From contig NZ_CP023407.1 of the NCBI RefSeq assembly GCF_003665435.1, forward strand, positions 2,170,001 to 2,234,000: DNA of 64,000 bases, in the 5' to 3' direction. Shown here in pieces: positions 16,331 to 29,820 of the stretch. Under the pieces are notes generated by a model that saw nothing but the letters and a program-made list of their open reading frames with translations, had not been told where the DNA came from and did not search any database. The DNA is from Streptomyces fungicidicus. GTDB taxonomy: Bacteria; Actinomycetota; Actinomycetes; Streptomycetales; Streptomycetaceae. How positions within the stretch are numbered: position 1 is the stretch's first letter; every line of letters begins with the position of its first letter. Made by a program: the position numbers and the translations under genes.

Positions 16331-18241
16331 GTGCAGTCACAGGATGCCGCCCAGTCCGCCGCGCCCCCTTCCCCGGCCGGTCCGGTCGTCGACGTCGAGC
16401 AGGCCGAGGCCGCGCTCGTCGAGCACTATCCGCGGCTCGTGCGGCTCGCCTATCTGATGCTGCCGTCCGGCCTGGGCCGCAGCGGGCGGGTGCTGACCGC
16501 CCACTCCCTGGTCCAGCGGGCGCTGCCCCGCAACCGCACCCCCGCACCGCTGATCCCCGCCCAGCAGGCCGGCCGGGACGGCGACCCCGGGTACGCGCTG
16601 GTCCGGCTCCAGGTGGTGCGCACGGCGCTGCGGCGCGCGGGACGGACGGGGTGGCGGGCCGCGCTGCCGCCGCTGCCGCTGCCCCGGGTGTGGGGGCTGA
16701 AGCTGTTCCCGCGTTCGGGCGGCGCCGACGCGCTCGCCCTGGACCAGCGGCTCGACGCGCTGTCCGGCCCGGCCCGCGCCGCCCACGTCCTGCGCGGTCT
16801 GGAACGGCTCCCGGACGGGGAGGTGCGCAAGGTGCTCGCGGCGGCGGGCGTCACCGGCGTGGACGCCGCGCTGGACGAGGCCGACCGGCTCCCCGACCCG
16901 TACCGGCTGCTCGGCTCGCCCGGGTTCGACCCCTGCTCGCTCCAGGCCAGGCCGACCGACCTGCTGCGCCGCCGCCGCCGGCTGAAGGCCGCGCTGGTCG
17001 CCGGGGCGGCGCTGGCGGTGTGCGGGACGCTGCTCGGGCTGCCGGGCGACGGCTGGGGGCCGGACGGCGCCGCCGCGCCCCCGTACGCGCGCAACCCGGC
17101 CGCGCAGGCCGCGCTGGACCCGGGGAAGCTGTCCCGGGTCTCCCCCGCCGCCTGGAAGACCTCCGCGCGCACCGACTTCTCCGTCTGGCCGGCGCGCGGC
17201 GGCCTCACCGGCGACAGGGCGCTGCTGCGCCGCGCCCTGGCCGTCTGGGCGCGGCCCGGCGGCGGCGTCCAGGTGTCGGCCACCCCGGGCACCCCCTCCG
17301 GCGGCCCCGCGGGTCCGCCCCAGCTGCTGTACGCGGGCACCGTCGACACCGCGCGGGTGGTGGTGCTGTACGACGGTCTGCGGCTCGCCAGGTACGCCGA
17401 GCCGGAGGACGGCGCACGGGGGGTCGTGCTCGACTTCGCCCGGGTCGACGACGCCGGCCGGGCCGGGTCGGGCGCGGTGGTGCTGAGCCGCGCCGACGGC
17501 AACGTCCGCTATCTGCTGGCGCCCTGGGTGCGCGCGGCGGGCGGGCGGGACCTGCGCCGGCCCGGAGCGGCCGCGACGGACCTCGCCCTCGCCGACGGGG
17601 TGACCTCCCCGCTGGCGAGTTCCGCCCTGCGGCCGGGGCCGTGCACCGCGTGGTACGTGCTGCAGCTGACCGACGGCACGGGCACCCGGCTGGTGACCGA
17701 CCTCGGCGAGCTGGTCCCGGCCCGGCTGACCGCCGGACGTCCCGGCCGGACCCACGAGGTCTCGGGCGCCGGGGCGCTGCGCACCTGGGCGCCGTACGCC
17801 TGCTCGCTGAGCACGGTGCGCGCGGCGGGCGTACGGAGCGTGAACGCCTGGGCGTTCGCGGAGCAGCCGCTGCCCGACGCGAGCGGCGAGGCGGCGTGGG
17901 TGTGCACGCGGGCCGAGACGTGGCGGGGCGGCGGGGCGCGGGTGCTGGCGCAGTTCCACACGCCGGGCGGGCGGTTCGGGGCGGTGGCGGCGAAGGCGGA
18001 GGACGTGCCGGAGTGCGGGGAGCGTGCGCCGCGGGTGCTCGCCGGGGTGCTGTGGAAGTCCGCGGCGGGCGACTGGTACCTGCTCGCCGCCGGGAGCCGC
18101 GACACGGTGTCCGTCAGGGCGTCCGGCGGTGTCGAGGGCACCGCGCGCGGCCCTCTGCTGACCGTCCGCGCCGAGGAGGGCGCCCGCGCGGATCTCCGGG
18201 GCACGCTGGAGAACGGGCGGTCGGTCGACGGACTGCGCTAG
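16331..18241 (+). CDS. Membrane protein with sigma-factor-like N-terminus and large exported domain
   Basis: The protein has 636 residues with a GTG start. Residues about 22-70 (VEQAEAALVEHYPRLVRLAY and following) look like a degenerate sigma-70 region 2. Residues 140-185 (LDALSGPARAAHVLRGLERL..) look like a weak region 4 lacking an obvious DNA-recognition helix. A strongly basic RRRRRLK (about 213-219) precedes one membrane helix (about 220-237), and about 400 residues follow outside. The sigma resemblance is my reading by eye and may be only structural. If real, it is a membrane-tethered sigma-like domain, perhaps a signal-transducing or defunct ECF fusion. Otherwise it is an unknown membrane protein. 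Confidence 0.65.
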   Translation: MQSQDAAQSAAPPSPAGPVVDVEQAEAALVEHYPRLVRLAYLMLPSGLGRSGRVLTAHSLVQRALPRNRTPAPLIPAQQAGRDGDPGYALVRLQVVRTALRRAGRTGWRAALPPLPLPRVWGLKLFPRSGGADALALDQRLDALSGPARAAHVLRGLERLPDGEVRKVLAAAGVTGVDAALDEADRLPDPYRLLGSPGFDPCSLQARPTDLLRRRRRLKAALVAGAALAVCGTLLGLPGDGWGPDGAAAPPYARNPAAQAALDPGKLSRVSPAAWKTSARTDFSVWPARGGLTGDRALLRRALAVWARPGGGVQVSATPGTPSGGPAGPPQLLYAGTVDTARVVVLYDGLRLARYAEPEDGARGVVLDFARVDDAGRAGSGAVVLSRADGNVRYLLAPWVRAAGGRDLRRPGAAATDLALADGVTSPLASSALRPGPCTAWYVLQLTDGTGTRLVTDLGELVPARLTAGRPGRTHEVSGAGALRTWAPYACSLSTVRAAGVRSVNAWAFAEQPLPDASGEAAWVCTRAETWRGGGARVLAQFHTPGGRFGAVAAKAEDVPECGERAPRVLAGVLWKSAAGDWYLLAAGSRDTVSVRASGGVEGTARGPLLTVRAEEGARADLRGTLENGRSVDGLR

Positions 18242-18305
18242 CCGGATGAACACCGTCGGCCGGTCCGGACAGTTGAAGGCCGGAATCGATCGGTAAGGTG
18301 TTCGC

Positions 18306-19001
18306 ATGACTACCGGGGTACGGCGCAGGATGGGAGTCGAGGAGCGGCGGCAGCAGTTGATCGGCGTGGCCCTCGAACTGTTCAGCCGGCGCTCCCCCGA
18401 CGAGGTCTCCATCGACGAGATAGCGTCCCGGGCGGGCATCTCGCGCCCGCTGGTCTATCACTACTTCCCCGGCAAACTCAGCCTGTACGAGGCCGCGTTG
18501 AGACGTGCGGCGGAGGACCTGGCGTCCCGGTTCGAGGAGCCGCAGGAGGGTGCGCTGGGGTCGCGGCTGCGGCGGGTGATGGCCCGGTTCTTCGACTTCG
18601 TCGACGCGCACGGCCCCGGTTTCGCCGCCCTGATGCGCGGCGGCCCCGCGGTGGGCTCCTCGGCCACCAACCAGCTGATCGACTCCGTGCGGCAGGCCGC
18701 GTACGACCAGATGCTGTCGCACATGGGGGTCACGGACCCGGTTCCGGCGCGGCTGGAACTGGTCGTCCGCTCCTGGATCTCGCTCGTCGAGTCGACGGCG
18801 CTGATCTGGCTGGACGGGCGGCGGTTGCCGCGCGAGGAACTGGAGGCGCAGCTGGTGCAGGACTTCGCCGCGCTGGCCGCCGTCGCCGCCGCCCGGGACG
18901 GGGAGCTGGCCGCGCTGCTGCGCGAGATGCTCAGGAACGAGCCGGGCGACGGACCGTTCACCGACCTGACGGTCCGGCTGATCGCGCTGGCGGGTCCGTG
19001 A
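18306..19001 (+). CDS. TetR-family transcriptional regulator
   Basis: The protein has 231 residues. The N-terminal HTH is clear (VSIDEIASRAGISRPLVYHYFPGK, about 38-62) and is followed by an all-helical ligand domain. There is no ribosome site; TAAGGT lies 7 nt before the ATG and a GTTGAA hexamer 16 bp upstream of that, suggesting leaderless transcription. It overlaps the next gene by GTGA, so the two are translationally coupled. Ligand and targets are unknown; no clear palindrome sits in the 64-bp upstream spacer. Confidence 0.9.
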   Translation: MTTGVRRRMGVEERRQQLIGVALELFSRRSPDEVSIDEIASRAGISRPLVYHYFPGKLSLYEAALRRAAEDLASRFEEPQEGALGSRLRRVMARFFDFVDAHGPGFAALMRGGPAVGSSATNQLIDSVRQAAYDQMLSHMGVTDPVPARLELVVRSWISLVESTALIWLDGRRLPREELEAQLVQDFAALAAVAAARDGELAALLREMLRNEPGDGPFTDLTVRLIALAGP

Positions 19002-19450
19002 GCACCCGGACGACCTGGGCACTGGTCGTCGAGACGACGCAGGGCATCGGGCAGCGCAAGCACATGGCGGCGGAGGTCCTCGCCCATGTGGAAGGGTCCC
19101 GCGAGGAGGCGCTCGCGGAGCTGGAACGGCGGGCGCGCGGCCATGTGCCGGAGCATCCGTCGAGCCCCCGGCGCCGTCGGCTGGTGCGGACCGGTGACGG
19201 CTTCCTGCTGGTCGTCGACGGGGCGTGGCAGACGTTCGCCAGCCGCTTCACCGTGGGGGAACTGCTGGCGGACTCCGACGCGCCGCCGGCCCCGGAGCCG
19301 GTGGCCGCACGATCCGCACCGCCGCCGGACGTGCCGGACGAACCGGCGGCGCCGGCGGTCGCTCCGGGCGGGGCGGACGAGCCGGACGAGCTCGACGAGG
19401 ACGGCATCCCGGTGCGTCCGGCCTGGCTGGGCCGCACCGGAAGGCCGTGA
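18998..19450 (+). CDS. Conserved hypothetical protein coupled to the TetR gene
   Basis: The protein has 150 residues; its GTG start overlaps the TetR stop (GTGA). The N-terminal 80 residues are a compact mixed alpha/beta unit (TWALVVETTQGIGQRKHMAAEVLAHV.., RRRLVRTGDGFLLVVDGAWQTF). The C-terminal part is a Pro/Ala/Asp-rich tail ending DGIPVRPAWLGRTGR. It looks like a streptomycete-specific soluble protein. No known domain is recognised. Coupling with the TetR gene suggests a shared expression unit, not a function. Confidence 0.7.
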   Translation: MSTRTTWALVVETTQGIGQRKHMAAEVLAHVEGSREEALAELERRARGHVPEHPSSPRRRRLVRTGDGFLLVVDGAWQTFASRFTVGELLADSDAPPAPEPVAARSAPPPDVPDEPAAPAVAPGGADEPDELDEDGIPVRPAWLGRTGRP

Positions 19451-19453
19451 TCC

Positions 19454-19470
19454 CCGGCCGTCACGGCCGG
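19454..19470. terminator. Short bidirectional terminator
   Basis: CCGGCCG-TCA-CGGCCGG, a perfect 7-bp stem in the 27-bp gap between two convergent stops. Confidence 0.65.
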
Positions 19471-19477
19471 CGCGGGC

Positions 19478-19837
19478 CTACTCGCCCTCGAACTTCCGGT
19501 ACGACGGGTCCAGGTCCCGCACCTCCGCCGAGGCGTGCAGCAGCAGGTCCCCGGACGGCTTCACGTACTGCCTCAGCAGCTCCAGCACGGTCTCGGTGAG
19601 CCGGGCCTTGGTCTCGTCCGTGCGGCCGGGCAGCATGGCGATGTGGACGTGCACGAGGGCGTGCCCGCCGGTCTCGGGGCCGACCGTGATGTCCTCGGTC
19701 CGCCGGAACCGTGTCTTGCACGCCGGCGCTTTGGCGGCCGCGATCTCCACGACGGCGGTGTGCAGGTCCCGCGCGAACGCGGGCCGGTCGAAGCCGTCCG
19801 CCAGCCCCTCGGAGTAGTCGACGGTGATCTGCGGCAT
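19478..19837 (-). CDS. 5-carboxymethyl-2-hydroxymuconate isomerase-like tautomerase
   Basis: The protein has 119 residues of the tautomerase superfamily. It starts MPQITVDYSEGL, with Pro after Met as the catalytic general base of the CHMI/4-OT fold; the conserved Arg-rich FRRTEDITVG and HVHIAMLPGRT also match. CHMI acts in homoprotocatechuate breakdown, but no other genes of that pathway are near, so a general or detoxifying tautomerase is likely. The Shine-Dalgarno AGGAGGG lies inside a perfect 11-bp inverted repeat (19838-19867), so translation may be gated by RNA structure or a bound factor. Confidence 0.8.
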   Translation of the reverse strand: MPQITVDYSEGLADGFDRPAFARDLHTAVVEIAAAKAPACKTRFRRTEDITVGPETGGHALVHVHIAMLPGRTDETKARLTETVLELLRQYVKPSGDLLLHASAEVRDLDPSYRKFEGE

Positions 19838-19867
19838 GAGCCCTCCTGTTCCTGGTCAGGAGGGCTC
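19838..19867 (-). promoter_or_regulatory. Perfect inverted repeat covering the ribosome binding site
   Basis: GAGCCCTCCTG (19838-19848) and CAGGAGGGCTC (19857-19867) with an 8-nt loop. The mRNA is on the minus strand; its GGAGGG is paired within the stem, and the repeat directly abuts the ATG at 19837. It is either an RBS-masking hairpin or a DNA operator. Confidence 0.7.
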
Positions 19868-19892
19868 ACACTAGCCGCAGTGCCCTACCGGG

Positions 19893-25304
<5,412 letters not shown>

Positions 25305-25409
25305 GGCGTGAACTCCTTGCGCTTACGGCTCATTCGGGTCCGACCCCGTACGCCGCGGCGGGGCCTGTTTCGGCCACGTCACCGGGCGCCGGGCGTGACG
25401 CTATCGCCG

Positions 25410-25428
25410 TTGAAAGCTTTACAGCAAG
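25410..25428 (-). promoter_or_regulatory. MalR-type operator upstream of the pullulanase gene
   Basis: Read on the minus strand it is CTTGCTGTAAAGCTTTCAA, matching the CTTGC(A/T)G(A/T)AAA core found before the amylase and malE genes. TTGCTG could also be the -35 hexamer. Confidence 0.65.
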
Positions 25429-25466
25429 GGTTGTGAAAGTAACGGTAAGGATTTGCACGCGGACGC

Positions 25467-25502
25467 CGGCCGCACCGTCCCCGTGAACGGCGGTGCGGCT
25501 GG
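25467..25502 (-). terminator. Terminator after the alpha-amylase gene
   Basis: GCCGCACCG and CGGTGCGGC arms (25469-25477, 25491-25499), extended outward with a G-T pair, just downstream of the amylase stop at 25510. Confidence 0.6.
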
Positions 25503-25509
25503 CGCGGGT

Positions 25510-26883
25510 TCAGCAGCCCGACTTGCCCGCGTACACCGCGAGGGCGGTGTTGCCGCCCAGGGTGGCGGTCAGCTGGCCCGAACCGTTCACCGTCACCGTG
25601 GTGTTGTTCTGGACGTTGCAGTACGTGCCCGCGGCGAGGGAGGTCTGGTAGGTGCGGGTCAGGGAGCCGGACTCGTGGTTGATGGCCACGAAGCCCTTGC
25701 TGCCCCGGCCGAAGGCGATCGCGTCGCCTCCGTTGTCCCACCAGTTGGTGACCGACTGGCCCCGGGTCGCGTTGCGGAAGGCGACCATGGACTTGATCTC
25801 CCGCCAGGCGTGCTGGCACTTCCAGCCGTTCTGCCAGCAGGCGTCCACCCGGCCCCCGTTGGGTGGGCCGGCGTCCTGGTCGGAGAACTCGTAGCCGGAG
25901 TTGATGTCCGGGGCGCCGTAGGGCCAGGCCAGCATGAAGACGTTGGCCAGGGTGTAGTTGGCGTTGTCCTTGTAGCTGAGCGTGCTGCCGTTGCGCTCGG
26001 TGTCGTGGTTGTCGACGAAGACGCCGGAGACACCGCTGTTCAGGTAGCCCCAGCCCTCGCCGTAGTTCTTCAGATAGGCGAGGTTCTCGTTGTTGAAGAC
26101 CCGCTTGAGGTCGTAGGCGTAGCGGAACTCCTGCACGTCGCCGTTGCCCGTGTACTCGGTGGGCTGGACGGCCTCGCCGGCGCCGTGGATGACCTCCTGC
26201 TTCCAGTACACGGACGGGTTGCTCAGGCGGGACTTGATGTTGGCCAGGTCGGCGGCCGGCATGTGCTTGGCGGCGTCGACGCGGAAGCCGTCCACGCCGA
26301 GGGAGAGCAGGTCGTTCATGTACCCGGCGATGGCGCCCCGGACGTAGTCCTCACCGGTGTCGAGGTCGGCGAGACCGACCAGCTCGCAGTTCTGGACGTT
26401 CCAGCGGTCGCCGTAGTTGTTGATCTGCGAGGTGCAGTTGTCGAAGTCGTACGAGGAGTACAGGCCCGGGTAGTTGTACTTGGTGTACGACGAGCCGCCG
26501 GTGCCGGTGCCGCTGCCCGCGGACATGTGGTTGATGACCGTGTCGGCGACGACCTTCACCCCGGCCGCGTGACAGGTGTTCACCATGTTCCTGAAGGCGG
26601 TCCGGTCGCCGAGGCGGCCGGCGATCTTGTAGCTGACGGGCTGGTACGACGTCCACCACTGCGAGCCCTGTATGTGCTCGGCGGGCGGGGAGACCTGGAC
26701 GTAGCCGTATCCCGCGGGGCCGAGGGTGTTGGTGCACTCGCGGGCGACGGAGGCGAAGTTCCACTCGAAGAGGACGGCGGTGACGTCCTTGCTCCCCGGC
26801 GGGGAGGCCTGCGCCCCAGTCGGGGCCATGACAACCGAGGCGGCCGCGAGGGCGACGGCCACGGCGAGGGTTCTGCGTGCCAT
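25510..26883 (-). CDS. Secreted alpha-amylase (GH13)
   Basis: The protein has 457 residues. The start [20 protein letters not shown] (ATG ending at 26883) has GAAGGA about 8 nt upstream; a second ATG 18 nt earlier is less well placed. Signal peptide of about 30 residues. GH13 motifs in order: [15 protein letters not shown] (nucleophile Asp), a Glu in KQEVIHG, and [11 protein letters not shown]-terminal all-beta domain ends the protein at AGKSGC; a separate starch-binding domain is absent. It is an extracellular endo-acting enzyme on starch, typical of Streptomyces amylases. The promoter region carries two CTTGC-type motifs for the MalR regulon. Confidence 0.95.
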   Translation of the reverse strand: MARRTLAVAVALAAASVVMAPTGAQASPPGSKDVTAVLFEWNFASVARECTNTLGPAGYGYVQVSPPAEHIQGSQWWTSYQPVSYKIAGRLGDRTAFRNMVNTCHAAGVKVVADTVINHMSAGSGTGTGGSSYTKYNYPGLYSSYDFDNCTSQINNYGDRWNVQNCELVGLADLDTGEDYVRGAIAGYMNDLLSLGVDGFRVDAAKHMPAADLANIKSRLSNPSVYWKQEVIHGAGEAVQPTEYTGNGDVQEFRYAYDLKRVFNNENLAYLKNYGEGWGYLNSGVSGVFVDNHDTERNGSTLSYKDNANYTLANVFMLAWPYGAPDINSGYEFSDQDAGPPNGGRVDACWQNGWKCQHAWREIKSMVAFRNATRGQSVTNWWDNGGDAIAFGRGSKGFVAINHESGSLTRTYQTSLAAGTYCNVQNNTTVTVNGSGQLTATLGGNTALAVYAGKSGC

Positions 26884-26940
26884 GTGGGGTTCCTTCTTCA
26901 TCGAAGGGTGTGGGGATACCGCCTTGATGCGCTGAGTTTT

Positions 26941-26971
26941 CTTGCAGAAAACTTCAGCAACCTTGCGGCAA
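26941..26971 (-). promoter_or_regulatory. Two MalR-type operator motifs before the amylase gene
   Basis: CTTGCAGAAAACTTCAGCAA (26941-26960) and the near-palindrome CTTGCGGCAA (26962-26971), immediately adjacent. Known streptomycete amylase promoters carry such TTGC-rich direct or inverted repeats as LacI-family operators. Confidence 0.7.
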
Positions 26972-27051
26972 CGCAGATGTTAGAGGCCCGCCACCCGAAA
27001 GGGCAGCGGGCCGTACCAACTTGAAGGAAAAAGTTGCGGGACGGACGAACG

Positions 27052-28746
27052 TCAGCCCGTGGTCCACCACACCGTGGTGTCCGCCGGGACCTTCGCCTCG
27101 CCGGCCGTCTCCTCCACCTCACCGCTGGCGATCAGCACCCGCCCGTACGCCGGGGTGCTCACCGACTCCCCCGTGGTGTTGGCGACGCACACGAACTCGC
27201 CGCGGCGGAAGGCCAGTACGCCCTCCGGCGCCCGCAGCCACTCCACCGCGTCGCCCGCGCCCAGCTCCGGGCGCTCCCGGCGGACGGCGAGCGCGGACCG
27301 GTACAGCTCCAGGGTGGAGCCGGGGTCGCCGGTCTGCGCCTCGACGCTCAGCTCGCCCCAGCCCGCCGGCTGCGGCAGCCAGCTGCCGCCGTCGCCGAAG
27401 CCGTACGACGAGCCCTCGCGGGTCCACGGGATCGGCACCCGGCAGCCGTCGCGGAAGCCGTCCTGTCCGGCGCCCCTGAAGTACGCCGGGTCCTGACGCA
27501 CCTCGTCCGGCAGGTCCACGACGTCGGGCAGACCGAGCTCCTCGCCCTGGTAGACGTAGGCCGAACCGGGCAGCGCCAGCATCAGCAGCGTCGCCGCCCG
27601 GGCCCGGCGCAGGCCGAGTTCACGGTCGCCGGCCAGCCGGATCTGGGTGCCGAGGCCCGCCGGGTTGGCGAAGCGGGTGGCGTGCCGGGTGACGTCGTGG
27701 TTGGACAGCACCCAGGTGGCGGGGGCGCCGACCGGGCGCATGGCGTCCAGGGTGCGGTCGATGACCGCGCGCAGCTCCTCGGCGTCCCAGTGGGTGCCCA
27801 GGTACTGGAAGTTGAACGCCTGGTGCAGCTCGTCGGGGCGCACGTAGTTTGCGGTGCGCTCGACGGTCGGAGTCCATGCCTCGGCGACGAAGATGCGCTC
27901 GCCGGAGTACTCGTCCAGGATCAGGCGCCACTGCCGGTAGATGTCGTGGACGCCGTCCTGGTCGAAGAACGGCATGACATCGTTGCCCAGCAGCTTCAGC
28001 TGCTCGTGGCCGCCGAGGTCGGGCAGGCCCTCGGCCTTCACCATGCCGTGGGCGACGTCGATGCGGAAGCCGTCCACGCCCATGTCCAGCCAGAAGCGGA
28101 GGATGGAGCGGAACTCGTCGCCGACCGCCGGGTGCTCCCAGTTGAAGTCCGGCTGCTCGGGCGCGAAGAGGTGCAGGTACCACTCGCCGGGCGTGCCGTC
28201 GGGCTCGGTCACCCGGGTCCAGGCCGGGCCGCCGAAGATCGACTCCCAGTCGTTGGGCGGCAGTTCGCCGTCGGCGCCCTTGCCGGGCCGGAAGTGGTAG
28301 CGGTCCCGCGACGGGGAGCCGGGGCCCTCGGCGAGGGCGCGCTTGAACCACTCGTGCTGGTCGGAGGAGTGGTTGGGCACCAGGTCGACGATGATCCGCA
28401 GGCCCAGTCCGCGGGCGTCGCGGATCAGCGCGTCGGCGTCGAGCAGGGTGCCGAACATGGGGTCGACGGCGCGGTAGTCGGCGACGTCGTAGCCGGCGTC
28501 GGCCTGCGGCGAGGCGTAGAAGGGGCTGAGCCACACGGCGTCCACACCGAGGTCGCGCAGGTACGGCAGGCGGGAGCGGATGCCTTCCAGGTCGCCCATG
28601 CCGTCGCCGTTGCTGTCGGCGAAGCTGCGCGGGTACACCTGGTAGATCACCGCGTCCCGCCACCAGTCGGCGCGCCGTGCGACGGTGGCGACGGCCGCGT
28701 CGGTCGTGGGGGTCGGGGCCGGGGCGGCGGAGTGCTGCTGGCTCAT
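27052..28746 (-). CDS. aglA: Cytoplasmic alpha-glucosidase (GH13) AglA
   Basis: The protein has 564 residues; the start is the ATG at 28746 (MSQQHSAAP) with AAGGA 4 nt upstream. There is no signal peptide, so it acts inside the cell on maltose and maltodextrins taken up by MalEFG. GH13 motifs: DLVPNHSS, GFRIDVAHG (nucleophile), FVAEAW (acid/base Glu), VLSNHDVTRH. The family alignment is with bacterial oligo-alpha-glucosidases. It follows malG after a 149-nt spacer holding a 16-bp perfect hairpin, so it may be expressed at a lower, partly separate level. Homologue of S. coelicolor aglA by place and content. Confidence 0.9.
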   Translation of the reverse strand: MSQQHSAAPAPTPTTDAAVATVARRADWWRDAVIYQVYPRSFADSNGDGMGDLEGIRSRLPYLRDLGVDAVWLSPFYASPQADAGYDVADYRAVDPMFGTLLDADALIRDARGLGLRIIVDLVPNHSSDQHEWFKRALAEGPGSPSRDRYHFRPGKGADGELPPNDWESIFGGPAWTRVTEPDGTPGEWYLHLFAPEQPDFNWEHPAVGDEFRSILRFWLDMGVDGFRIDVAHGMVKAEGLPDLGGHEQLKLLGNDVMPFFDQDGVHDIYRQWRLILDEYSGERIFVAEAWTPTVERTANYVRPDELHQAFNFQYLGTHWDAEELRAVIDRTLDAMRPVGAPATWVLSNHDVTRHATRFANPAGLGTQIRLAGDRELGLRRARAATLLMLALPGSAYVYQGEELGLPDVVDLPDEVRQDPAYFRGAGQDGFRDGCRVPIPWTREGSSYGFGDGGSWLPQPAGWGELSVEAQTGDPGSTLELYRSALAVRRERPELGAGDAVEWLRAPEGVLAFRRGEFVCVANTTGESVSTPAYGRVLIASGEVEETAGEAKVPADTTVWWTTG

Positions 28747-28806
28747 GTCGTCCTTGTTACGAGTGCGGTCGGGGAGACGAGTGGGGGGCGGCGGTCGCCG
28801 GGAGAG

Positions 28807-28852
28807 GGGCGGCCGCGGTGTCGGCGGGGTCGGATGGACACCGCGGCCGCCC
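28807..28852 (-). terminator. 16-bp perfect hairpin between malG and aglA
   Basis: GGGCGGCCGCGGTGTC (28807-28822) pairs exactly with 28837-28852 around a 14-nt loop. It could be a terminator of malEFG or a processing/stabilising element with partial readthrough to aglA. Confidence 0.75.
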
Positions 28853-28895
28853 ACCCGCGCGAGTCAGGCGCGCGGGAGTTCGGCCGGCGAGGGGG

Positions 28896-29807
28896 TCAGC
28901 CCTTCGTGCCGCCCGCGGTGAGGCCGGTGACCAGGTTCTTCTGCACGAGGTAGAAGAACGCGGAGACCGGTATGGCGATCAGGACCGCGGTGGCGGCCAT
29001 GAGGTTGCGCTGTGCGTCGTGCTCGCTGACGAAGCTCTGCAGACCGACGGCGAGCGTGTACTTCTCGTCGTCGAGCATGAACGTCGTGGCGAAGGCGACC
29101 TCGCCGAACGCGGTGATGAAGCTGTAGAAGGCGGCGACCGCCAGGCCGGGCTTGGCGAGCGGGAGGATCAGCCGCGCGAAGGTGCCGAAGGGCGTCAGTC
29201 CGTCGACGCGTCCCGCCTCGTCGATCTCGAACGGGATGGTGTCGAAGTAGCCCTTCATCAGCCAGGCGCAGTACGGCACCGCCGTGGTGCAGTAGACGAG
29301 GATGAGGCCGAGGTAGCTGTCGACGAGCTGCAGGTCCGAGAGGATCTGGTACATCGGGACCATCAGGACGGCCACCGGGAACATCTGGGTGAGCAGGAGC
29401 ACCCACATGAACTTCTTGTAGCCCGGGAAGCGCATGCGGGAGACCGCGTAGCCGGTGGTGGCGGCGACCATGACGCCGATGACGGTGGTGCCGAGCGAGA
29501 CGATCAGCGAGCTCTTCAGCCAGTCGAAGAAGCTCGTGTTCTGCAGCACGAACGAGTAGTTGTCGAGCGTCATCTTGCCCCAGATGCCGCCGGGACGCAG
29601 ATAGTCGTCCTTGTCGGGGCCGAGGGACAGGAAGACCAGCCAGGCGACCGGGAACAGCGCGATCAGACTGGCCACGGTCAGGATGCCGTGCGAGGCGAGG
29701 CGGGCCAGGGGGCCGCTCTCACCGCGCCGGGGCGTCCTGCGCGGCGGGGTGCTGTCGTCGGCAGGCCGGTCCGCCGGAGCAGTGGTGGTGACAGTAGGGG
29801 TGCTCAT
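28896..29807 (-). CDS. malG: Maltodextrin ABC permease MalG
   Basis: The protein has 303 residues. The start at 29807 (MSTPTVTT) has AGGAG 5 nt upstream; a longer frame reading from 29843 lacks a site. Six membrane segments of the binding-protein-dependent type follow a hydrophilic Pro/Arg-rich N-tail. The cytoplasmic EAA loop reads EIDEAGRVDGLTPFGTFARL with LILPLAKPG following, the contact site for the ATPase. No ATPase gene is present here; in Streptomyces a shared MsiK serves several sugar importers. It is 13 bp after malF. Confidence 0.93.
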   Translation of the reverse strand: MSTPTVTTTAPADRPADDSTPPRRTPRRGESGPLARLASHGILTVASLIALFPVAWLVFLSLGPDKDDYLRPGGIWGKMTLDNYSFVLQNTSFFDWLKSSLIVSLGTTVIGVMVAATTGYAVSRMRFPGYKKFMWVLLLTQMFPVAVLMVPMYQILSDLQLVDSYLGLILVYCTTAVPYCAWLMKGYFDTIPFEIDEAGRVDGLTPFGTFARLILPLAKPGLAVAAFYSFITAFGEVAFATTFMLDDEKYTLAVGLQSFVSEHDAQRNLMAATAVLIAIPVSAFFYLVQKNLVTGLTAGGTKG

Positions 29808-29820
29808 GGGGACTCCTGCC

